DNA of 60,000 nt from assembly GCF_963678635.1 (NCBI RefSeq), contig NC_087064.1, positions 50,205,346 through 50,265,345 on the forward strand. The letters run 5' to 3'. The stretch's first letter is position 1, and the number at the start of each line of letters is the position of its first letter. The stretch comes from Symsagittifera roscoffensis (taxonomy: Eukaryota; Xenacoelomorpha; Acoela; Convolutidae). The translations under genes were made by a program, and so were the position numbers. The notes under the pieces were generated by a model. The model was not told where the DNA came from. It did not search any database and was given only the letters and a program-made list of their open reading frames with translations. Shown in pieces: positions 43,201 to 55,000 of the stretch.

Positions 43201-46200
43201 GAATACTAAACACTTTTTGTTGATAATGGTGGCGCTCTACCATAAGCGTAATAGCTGATAGATTTTTTTGACATAGCATAGATACAGTAAAAAATTGACT
43301 AGGGTACGAAAAGAGCGTTTCATTGTATCGAAAAAATCAAGCATTTACGAACCGACAAAAACTTCCGTCTCCGGAATGACTTCGCGGGCGATCAAGTTCA
43401 ACGTGGTTGCTGTGGTGTTCTTGGTGATAATGCCTCGAAGCACCAGTCCTTGTTCAAGGTCCAGCAGAATTCTCAACTGGTTATCATCTTGTTTCATCTG
43501 ATTTGGAACTGAAAAGCAAAAAGCGATTTCAAAAATTAAAATGTTTAGAAAAAACAAAAACTTTTGCTGTTTTGATAGCGGTTTTGCCTTCTCTTTAACT
43601 GATTTAACTAAAGTGAAATGAACTGAACTTTAAAAAAATCAAAAGTCAAACCACTGAAAAAATAAAGTTGAGCCTGAACAAATTTGAAGAATAAGAACTT
43701 TTAAGATATCGTCATCGTTTTTTAAAAACTGAATCAAGAGGTGTTTTCTTGCCGAGTAATGTGAAAATTAAATTCTGAATTGAAATTATCAGTCTTCGTA
43801 TCTTTTGGAATTTTATAGTAGAGATTCTAATTTCTCTTTCTAATAGCAAATTAAATTTAATGAGAATTTCAAAACATCAAAATTTCAAAAGCCAAAGTAA
43901 AAAGCTGAGCATGTCTATTCGAAAGTTGCAGGTTATTGTGCATGTAAAACATGAAGTTCCGACCACAGTTATCTTGAAAAAAAACTTAAATTATTTTCTT
44001 TTTTCTTACTTTTATGTTTTTTTTTGTCTCAAATGGGGTTTGAGGATGTGATCAAAAAACTAAAAATGGGAGTTTACTAAAAAAACTTTAAATTATTTTA
44101 AGTATTTTCAGCCTTAATTCCATCAAAACACAAAAAAAAACAATTAAAGAAAAAACATAAATTCACAAACAATTCAACGTTTGCGCACTTTTCTCGTTTT
44201 TTGAAAATTTTTAGTCAAATTTATTTCAAAGAAGGCGATAAAAAACCTCAATGGGAAATTATACTGGAGTAAAACCAAGTATTATGTGAGTTAACTACAT
44301 TTTCGTAGAAAAAAACTTCTGAAAAATTTTCAAAAAACTTTCAATCCATCCGAAGGACTTTCAATTTTGGAAAGAATAACTGAAGACTCACTAAGAATAA
44401 CAGACACTTAGGGTTTAAGATTTTTTTGATTTTTTTCGCAGCATGTGAACACTTTTATTGTCTTCTGCAACTTTTTCTTATAAAACTTAGATTTTCGTTT
44501 GTTTTGAAAACATAAATTCAATTGGGCGAAACTATAAAATAATCAATTATCAGTTTTATCGTGCATATGTGATGAATCTTTGCCAATTTAATTTGAGATC
44601 ACGAAAATTGTGGGCAGCACAATAAATTAGGATTTTTCGGTCATTTTGGGGACGAAAAATGGTTTTGGTTTAGCAGCGTTAACGACATAACACAAATAAC
44701 AAAATAGCGTTAACACAAAAAAACCACATCAAACTCTGTTATTTTAGGAACACTAATTATCCAAAAACATTTTTAATTTTTCTTCGTTAAAATTCATATG
44801 ACAGATTACCATTCAAAACTGTTTTTTTTTTCAAAATACACTGTGCGACATTGGAAACGCATCATCAACAATTTCGCTTAAATCATACTCAAAATGAAAA
44901 GGGTGAAAAAAACCGCATAATATTACAAGCTACCGCTTTCAAAGCAATTTTGGTAAAATTTCAGCAGTTGTTGTTCTGACGAGTTTCCTTGTAAGCTTGA
45001 AAAAAATTAACTCTAAAATTCACCCGTAAAATCTACTTTTTTCCAAGAGAAAGAGTATGTTTATGGCTGATGGTATGTTTTATTTCCTTGTTCGACTGTA
45101 ATAGGCATAAATTTCTAGTTTTCTAAAACTCTGAATAAATCAAGGTACTAGAATTAGTTCAGAAAAAAAGTTGGATTAAAACTGAGCTTTTTTTCAATTT
45201 GTCGACTGACTTTTTTGTAGAGCTCAATTTCTAAGCCTTTTGTCAAATTTTATCACAGCAACACAACTTTTTTGCAAACTTTCCAGTCAAATACTATAAG
45301 AGGTGTTTTTTTTTTTTGAAAGTTTGCCGTTGCGTTTCCAATGTCGCACAGTATGAATTAAATTCAAAACTCTGGGAACTACTTTATAACGCAGTTGATG
45401 ATAAACATTTTATGATACAATCGCAAAAACCAAAACTCCTTGAGTACATTATTGCAACTAAGTAGTTTTCAAAAAATTTTATTTTTTTTTCTGAAAGCTT
45501 GCGATCATGAAACTTTTGACAATCCTTGTGTGAAAACAATGAAGAATTTTTGAGCACGTTTTTCAAAACCGCAAAAAAACGAAATTTACAAAAAAAAGTC
45601 CATTAAACCAATGAAACTAAATTCGTACCTTTATGATCTGGAAAAAAACAGTCAAACTTTTTTTTTTCATTTTCTGCAATTTTCCCTGCGCTGCTTCAAA
45701 TATTGCAAGTGCTGCAATTATTTAATTTATTAGAAAAAAAAGCTAGCTGTTTCTGAGTTTCAGGTAGTTACTGTCATTTTAACAATGTAAATCATACACA
45801 AAAGCAGCGCAATTTTGACAGAATTTTTATCAATTTATTTGTTTGCTAAAAAAACTTTGCCATATTTTGTTTAATTGTCTCCTTAGTTGCGTCACCAATG
45901 TAGAGCTTCATTTCAAAAAAAAGTGACTTTATCTTTGCGCAATGGTAACAATAAAAATTTTTGCTGAGATATTAGCGCCCATAAGTTCTTTTTATCAGTT
46001 AATCTCAAACCAAGGCTAAGAAAATGTTAGTCATCACTAGAAAGGAAAAGTTGTTCAATGACCCGGGTTGACCTCCATACACCAAAATTGCTTATCATAC
46101 AATTCCATGCAACAAAATTTTTTATCATACACTTCGATACATCAAGTATATAAAAAAATGCTTACCATACAATTTCCATATATGGAAATTGTATGTATGG

Positions 46201-49200
46201 CATTTTTTGATGGCGACACAAAAATAAAATTTTTCGGGTATTTTTGAAAAATTGCCCCAACGTTTTTTTGTTTTCTTAACCGCAAATCAAATTTTTTACG
46301 CAACCAAACTTTTTCCGAGAAAAAAAAAACATTTTTTTTCACGCGAAACATAATTTTTTGAGTGCATAACGTAGTCCTGGGTACGATAATTTTCCTTTAA
46401 ATTTTATTTTCAAAAACGCTGGAAACTCCTATTTTTTTTGTATGGCTGGTTTATATATGCCTAATTAAGTTCTGGTAAATTAAAAATTCAAAAAATTAAA
46501 ATAATCTTTATTAAAATCTGATTTTTAGGAACACTAGTTATCAACAAAACATTTGAAATTTTTCTTCGTTAAAGCTTATGTGACAGTTTATCATTCGAAA
46601 CTATTTTTGTTCAAAATACACTGTGCGACATTGAAAACGCATTATCAAAAATTTCGCTGAAATCGTTCCTCAGAAAAAAGGGTGAAAAAACCGCATATTG
46701 TTACAAACTACCGCTTTCAAAGCAGTTTTGGTCTATTTTTATGTTGTTCTGACGAGTTTCCTTGTAAGCTTGAAAACAAAGTAAGTCTGAAATTCACCCG
46801 GAAAATCTTCTTTATTCCAAGAGAAAAAGTATGTTTATGGCTGAAATTTCCTGGTATGTTTTAGTTCGTTCTTCGACTGTAATAGGCATAGTTTTCTAGT
46901 TTTCCAAAACTCTGAATAAATCAAAATACTAGAATTAGTTCAGAAAAAATGTTTGATTAAACATGAACTTTTTTCAATTTTTTGACTGATTTTTTGTAGA
47001 GCTCAGTTTCTAGGCTTTTTTTTCAATTTTTTTCACAGCGACACATCGTTTTTGCAAACTTTCAAGTCATTCACTAAAAAAAGTTTTTTTTTTTTTTGAA
47101 AGTTTGCCTTGCGTTTCCAATGTCGCACAGTATGAATTGAATTCAAATTTACTGGGAACTACTTTATAGCAAAACTGCTCATCATACCATTCCATGCAAC
47201 AAAAATCATTATCATACACTTCTATACATCAAGTGTATGAAGAAAATGCTTACCATACAATTTACATATATGGAAATTGTATGAACGGCATCTTTTGATG
47301 GCGACACAAAAAAATTTTCAAAAAATTTTGAAAATTGCACCAACATTTTTTTTGATTTTTTAACCGCAAATCGAATTTGGTGCGCATTGAAACATTTTCC
47401 GGAAAAACATTTTTTTGCAGGCGAAATGTAATTTTTTGTGTGCATAACGTAGTCCTGGGTACGATAAATTTCCCTTATAATTTTTTTTTCAAAAACGCTG
47501 GAAAATACTATTGTTTTGTATGGCTTGTTTATGTATGCTTGATTAAGGTCTGATAAATTGAAAATTCAAAAATCAAAACAATCATTATTAAAAATTTTGC
47601 CAAAAATTAAAAGTTTGATACTTTTGTTATATCATTTGTAAAAAACAGCTTGAAGACAATTCAGGTCGTTTTCTTTGCATTGTAAATGCAAGACCGTCCA
47701 ACCTTTGCTGCTTTGATTAACCAAGGTCTTTGTCACTCGTGTTCGTTTGAAAACACAACCGAAAATTTGTCAGAAAATAAATTTAGCAACAAAAAACAAC
47801 TTTTGGCTTATGGAGAAAACACCTATCATACAATTTCCCTTTATAGGAAAATGTTTATTATAGAGTTTTCATACAATTTTTCTGTACGTATGGAATTGTA
47901 TGGAATTTTATGAAAAGAAAGTTCTCATTTATGAGAATTGTATGATAAGCATTTTTAGCCAACCCGGGGTGTTTTGAAACCGTAATTTTCGGCGTGCACT
48001 TTTCCTTCAAAATTATTATGTATTGGTGCCTAAGGCTTGTTTAGAAAAGTTTTAGGGTTGGTTGCCCCCCCCCCCCTCCCAAAAAAAAATAGCTATATAA
48101 TTAGAGAACAAGTTTTAATTTGAATATTTTCTTTTCTAGATAAAGCATACCTGTATGAGTGAATGTCTGTATGAGTGAATGTCTGTAAAGTTGAGTTCTC
48201 CACCTCCCTCCCGTTCATGTTCAAACCCTGTACTTTCACGAAGTGGGTTAGTCCTGACGAAAGTCCTCCGATGGTCTGCGATGTTGTCAAATCGCTGACA
48301 TCCAAAATTTCGTTCATTCTGGCTATCTCTTCAGGCGTGAACATAGCTTCGACCAACAATGTGACTTGAATCGAAATTTCAATCCTGGTTTTATTCACGC
48401 GAGATTCTTCAGAAACGTTTTGATCGAAATTGCGAAGCGAATCCCATGAAACTGTCGTTGATGACGAGGTTGCGTTGTAGGCAAAAGCGTTGCGATCTTC
48501 ATCGGCTAAGCAAAAAAGCAAAATTCGGCAGCGATGATAATTATTTTTAAAACTAAAAAATACAAACTGGCTTGGAAGGTGATTGTTTCGTTTCCTGACA
48601 CGCGGCCGTAACTCTCTATTTCTATCTCCAATAAGTATGTTTGACCATCAACAATCTCCTTGGTGATCTGAATGCCTGCAAAACAGTTCATGAAAGGCAT
48701 ACATAAAGCTGATATAACAATAGTATAGCCCATATTGCCTCAAAAGAAAAGCGCCTCAAAGTGATTTTACTGTTTTCGTAAAGTTTTCAAGATGATTTAA
48801 AGTAAAGATGCATATTTTTTTTTGATTTTGGTAGATGTTTTTTCAGGTTCACGGAGGTTCAAAAATTAGTACAAAATATGATACTTTGAGCTTTGGTTGT
48901 GGAGTATAGTATCCCGTTGATATATACGGAGAAGCCTGTGTAGTATTGGGAGTCCACCTCCCAACTCAGTCCAATCACTCCAGAAGAAATAGTCTGGATT
49001 GAGAGGTCAGTAAATGCTGGAAGGCGAGGCACTAAAACATTTTTCAATTTATCGTAGTCATAATTTACGTGCAGTTGTTCAACACCACCCGCAAGGACAA
49101 AAAAGATACAAATTGAATATCTACACTCAAAAAAATGTTAAGGTAAAATTACCCTAAATGAGTTAAGGTAAAAAAAATTAAGGTAAAATTTACCCTAAGA

Positions 49201-52059
49201 TTACCTTAACTTTACCTTAAAAATTTGTTAGGGTAAAATTTACCTTAACTGAATTAAGGTATTTTACCTCAATTTAACCTTAATTTTACTTAAAAAATTT
49301 AGGAATGCATTTAACTAAACAGGAATAAGGTATTTTAAGATAAACATAGGATCTCGTAGCCCACCTATCAAATTTTCAGTTCAACCATATAAGTGATAAA
49401 GTTTTTTCTAAGTATAATTGTATGTATGAATTTTGTATGTATGTATGTATGTATGTATGTATGTATGTATGTATGTATGTATGTATGTATGTATGTATGT
49501 ATGTATGTATGTATGTATGTATGTATGTATGTATGTATGTATGTATGTATGTATGTATGTATGTATGTATGTATGTATGTATGTATGTATGTATGTATGT
49601 ATGTATGTATGTATGTATGTATGTATGTATGTATGTATGTATGTATGTATGTATGTATGTATGTATGTATGTATGTATGTATGTATGTATGTATGTATGT
49701 ATGTATGTATGTATGTATGTATGTATGTATGTATGTATGTATGTATGTATGTATGTATGTATGTATGTATGTATGTATGTATGTATGTATGTATGTATGT
49801 ATGTATGTATGTATGTATGTATGTATGTATGTATGTATGTATGTATGTATGTATGTATGTATGTATGTATGTATGTATGTATGTATGTATGTATGTATGT
49901 ATGTATGTATGTATGTATGTATGTATGTATGTATGTATGTATGTATGTATGTATGTATGTATGTATGTATGTATGTATGTATGTATGTATGTATGTATGT
50001 ATGTATGTATGTATGTATGTATGTATGTATGTATGTATGTATGTATGTATGTATGTATGTATGTATGTATGTATGTATGTATGTATGTATGTATGTATGT
50101 ATGTATGTATGTATGTATGTATGTATGTATGTATGTATGTATGTATGTATGTATGTATGTATGTATGTATGTATGTATGTATGTATGTATGTATGTATGT
50201 ATGTATGTATGTATGTATGTATGTATGTATGTATGTATGTATGTATGTATGTATGTATGTATGTATGTATGTATGTATGTATGTATGTATGTATGTATGT
50301 ATGTATGTATGTATGTATGTATGTATGTATGTATGTATGTATGTATGTATGTATGTATGTATGTATGTATGTATGTATGTATGTATGTATGTATGTATGT
50401 ATGTATGTATGTATGTATGTATGTATGTATGTATGTATGTATGTATGTATGTATGTATGTATGTATGTATGTATGTATGTATGTATGTATGTATGTATGT
50501 ATGTATGTATGTATGTATGTATGTATGTATGTATGAATGTATGTATGTATGTATGTATGTATGTATGTATGTATGTATGTATGTATGTATGTATGTATGT
50601 ATGTATGTATGTATGTATGTATGTATGTATGTATGTATGTATGTATGTATGTATGTATGTATGTATGTATGTATGTATGTATGTATGTATGTATGTATGT
50701 ATGTATGTATGTATGTATGTATGTATGTATGTATGTATGTATGTATGTATGTATGTATGTATGTATGTATGTATGTATGTATGTATGTATGTATGTATGT
50801 ATGTATGTATGTATGTATGTATGTATGTATGTATGTATGTATGTATGTATGTATGTATGTATGTATGTATGTATGTATGTATGTATGTATGTATGTATGT
50901 ATGTATGTATGTATGTATGTATGTATGTATGTATGTATGTATGTATGTATGTATGTATGTATGTATGTATGTATGTATGTATGTATGTATGTATGTATGT
51001 ATGTATGTATGTATGTATGTATGTATGTATGTATGTATGTATGTATGTATGTATGTATGTATGTATGTATGTATGTATGTATGTATGTATGTATGTATGT
51101 ATGTATGTATGTATGTATGTATGTATGTATGTATGTATGTATGTATGTATGTATGTATGTATGTATGTATGTATGTATGTATGTATGTATGTATGTATGT
51201 ATGTATGTATGTATGTATGTATGTATGTATGTATGTATGTATGTATGTATGTATGTATGTATGTATGTATGTATGTATGTATGTATGTATGTATGTATGT
51301 ATGTATGTATGTATGTATGTATGTATGTATGTATGTATGTATGTATGTATGTATGTATGTATGTATGTATGTATGTATGTATGTATGTATGTATGTATGT
51401 ATGTATGTATGTATGTATGTATGTATGTATGTATGTATGTATGTATGTATGTATGTATGTATGTATGTATGTATGTATGTATGTATGTATGTATGTATGT
51501 ATGTATGTATGTATGTATGTATGTATGTATGTATGTATGTATGTATGTATGTATGTATGTATGTATGTATGTATGTATGTATGTATGTATGTATGTATGT
51601 ATGTATGTATGTATGTATGTATGTATGTATGTATGTATGTATGTATGTATGTATGTATGTATGTATGTATGTATGTATGTATGTATGTATGTATGTATGT
51701 ATGTATGTATGTATGTATGTATGTATGTATGTATGTATGTATGTATGTATGTATGTATGTATGTATGTATGTATGTATGTATGTATGTATGTATGTATGT
51801 ATGTATGTATGTATGTATGTATGTATGTATGTATGTATGTATGTATGTATGTATGTATGTATGTATGTATGTATGTATGTATGTATGTATGTATGTATGT
51901 ATGTATGTATGTATGTATGTATGTATGTATGTATGTATGTATGTATGTATGTATGTATGTATGTATGTATGTATGTATGTATGTATGTATGTATGTATGT
52001 ATGTATGTATGTATGTATGTATGTATGTATGCATGTATGCATGTATGCATGTATGCATG

Positions 52060-52091
<32 letters not shown>

Positions 52092-55000
52092 GTATCCTCG
52101 GGGAGTTTGATTGGTTGTGGCTTTTGCAATCAACCGCAATTATGAGCCCCAATAGAATTTAAATGGATTAAAAGTTGTTTGTTTCATTTATGCGCTCAAA
52201 AACAGGTCAAGAATTTTTACCTTAACGTACTTTAAAACTCCTTAAAAAGTTAAGGTAAATTTGCACTATCTTAAGTACACCTTAATTTACCTTAAAACAC
52301 CTTAAAAATTTACCTTAAATCACCTTAAAAGTTAAGGTGTATCAACCTTGAAAAACACCTTGAAAAAATTTTTTATAGGTAAATTTACCTTAAAAATTTA
52401 CCTTAAAAAAGTAGGTAATTTAACTACATTAACCTTAACATTAAGGTGTTTTTACCTTAAAGTTTTACCTTAAAAACACAAATGTTAAGGTTAAAAACCT
52501 TAAAAGTGAAGAGAATTAAGGTTTTTTACCTTAACATTTAAGGTTATTTTACCTTAACTTTTGTGTTTTTAGGGTAAAAATTTAAGGTAAAAACACCTTA
52601 ATGTTAAGGTAAATGTAGTTAAATTACCTACTTTTTTAGGGTAATTTTTTAAGGTAAATTTACCTATAAAAAAATTTTTAAGGTGTTTTTTAAGGTAGAT
52701 ACACCTTAACTTTTAAGGTGATTTAAGGTAAATTTTTAGGGTTTTTTAAGGTGTGTTAAGGTGTACTTAAGGTAGTGCAAATTTACTTTAATTGGTAAGG
52801 TGTTTTAAGGTATTTTTTAAGGTAAATTTACCTTCACTTTTTTTTAGTGATAAAAAACAATACAATTTTGAGATCTGTGGTAATTTTATATTGTAAGATT
52901 TGATTATATAGTTATTTTAATGGAATGTTTTGCATTCTCTTCAATATACAGTCATTACCAATCAAACACTCTAAGACTGTTTCTCCATCAAAATTAATCC
53001 ATGCTCTACCGATTGTATGTATAAAGATTACACAGATGAGCTACATTTTATAGACAGATTATCTACAAATTATGCACTTGTACTGGTTATATACAGATAT
53101 ATACAGACTATATACAGATTATCTACAGGTTATCTGCAGATTTTATGCAGACTACTACACGCATTGGAGTTCCACAAATAAAAATCGATTTAATTGAGTT
53201 TCACTGTCAATTTTCACGAAAGTGAAAAAAAATCGGCTATAATCAGTTAAATAAAGATTATAACATTACGATTTTTCGAGGCAACAAAATTCATTTTAAA
53301 TCCATGATAGTTGAATTTTTTCACTTTTTCGGACACTGACAAATTTTCAATTATAATTGATTTTTCTCCATTTTATTGAGATGTGAATTTCAAGGCATAT
53401 AAAGCCTTTTCTACGTTTTAAACTAAAAACTTTTCTACGTTTTGTTTCGCTTTAATGTTACTCAATAGCTGAATTTTGTTCCTTTCAACAATTGCCCGCT
53501 TCTATCCCCTCCAATGTTTGCCCCTTTGCCCCCTTTTTACCCTTACACCCGCCATCCCCAACCTGAACCAATCCCAACTCCCTTCAATCAAACGAATCCC
53601 ATCTGAACTAACACTCAACACCCCCCCCCCCCCACACACACACACCCAACATGAACCGGATCAGAGGGTGAGGGTGTTCAAGTGGATTGGAGGGTTGTTT
53701 TTTGTTTTTTCAGGTGCGGGAGTCGGGTGATTCATGTGGGGAAGGGGTCTTTCAGGTGCGGGGGTCGGGTGATTGAAAAGGGGGGGGGGGGGGGTAATCG
53801 GGTGTGGGCAGGGGGGTCCCAGAAAGCCAGGTGGGGGGTTCAGGTGTGAAGGGGGGGGGGGGCAACGGAGCAAACGTTGGTATGGGGATTGTAAGGGTTA
53901 AAAGGGCCAAATGTTAGGGGGGGAGGTCAACGAAACGCTTTTGCAATTTGAGTTTAGGTTTAGAAATAATAAAGCCGTACACTAACTTAGCAAAGATTTT
54001 GCATTACTCATTTCTTAAATGCAGAATTTCGTGCAATATTGGATTTCAAATGAATTATAATGCATTATAAATTTTCGAGAAAAAATGGATTCAAATCCAT
54101 TTGTTTGTCCAACATAGGAGTCGATTATATTGACAATGTTTTAGACCACAAAAATCCATTATAATCATTTTTTTTTTCACTTTCCTTAGATGCGGGTATA
54201 TAGTAATTAAACAACACAGATTATATTCTGATTTTCTCAACATGCTCAACCATCAGATAATATGACAAGATTGAAATCAAATAATATTATAGGTTTTTCG
54301 AGGAAAATTCTGTACTAGTGTTTGAACTGAAAAAAGAAGTTTGTAAAATCAGTAATGGCGACTTTAGCAACAGAAACCAATTGTTCCAATCCGTTTTTTC
54401 TTATTTTTTTTGACGTTTTTTTTTAAATACAATGAAAAATTTGATCCTATTAAGAGAATTTGAAAAAAGTTTTGCAATTTCATATATGTACATTTTTTTG
54501 CTAAAATTTGTGAACAAAATTGTTGATTTAAGTTTTAGATGGTCAAAATTGAAATTGTAAAGACCCATGTAGCTCTTAGACAAAACCATCAAATTTTTCG
54601 TTCCGTTCGACTTTCGTAACGAAGTAACGGAACATTTGTAATCGGGATGGTTTTTTTCTTCTTTTTCGACTTCTTAACTATTTTTTGGTGGAACTTTTTT
54701 CATATCAGTCTAAAGCTATTTTTTTTCCTAATGGCATGTGTGGGGTTGACTTTCACAAAAATTTCTTTTTTTCTTTTTCTACATTTAATTTTATCACGTT
54801 TTTACTGCTCCATAGAACTTAATAGGCAATCGGAACATTCAGGGCTTCGCCTTGATACGAGCAGTCTTGTTTAGTTTTTGTACAAAACATATACAATTTA
54901 TCTACCGAATATCTACCTTCAGATTATCTACATATTAAGCGCAGATTCTATTGTAAAAAATTTTATACTGACTACATACAGATTATCCAAAGATTGTCTA

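Larger units (their letters stand above)
49124..52849. mobile_element. Foldback/MITE of TTAAGGTAAA units with a huge internal microsatellite
   Basis: Inverted ends CACTCAAAAAAATGTTAAGG (left) and, inverse, CACTAAAAAAAAGTGAAGG (right). Left subterminal 49136-49340 and right 52195-52849 are made of TTAAGGTAAA and its inverse. Inside lies the ATGT array. Non-coding, in the intron between the FN2 exon and FN3 module 1. Confidence 0.7.

Noticed and set aside
43345-43352. GTAAAT as donor for the exon at 43353-43508
   Set aside because: It would leave phase 2, which does not fit the phase 1 entry at 42967; GTTCGT four bases earlier does.
49368-52152. Six ORFs of 370-920 codons across the ATGT array
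   Set aside because: A period-4 repeat without stops is open in several frames on both strands. The products are pure repeats and carry no gene signal.
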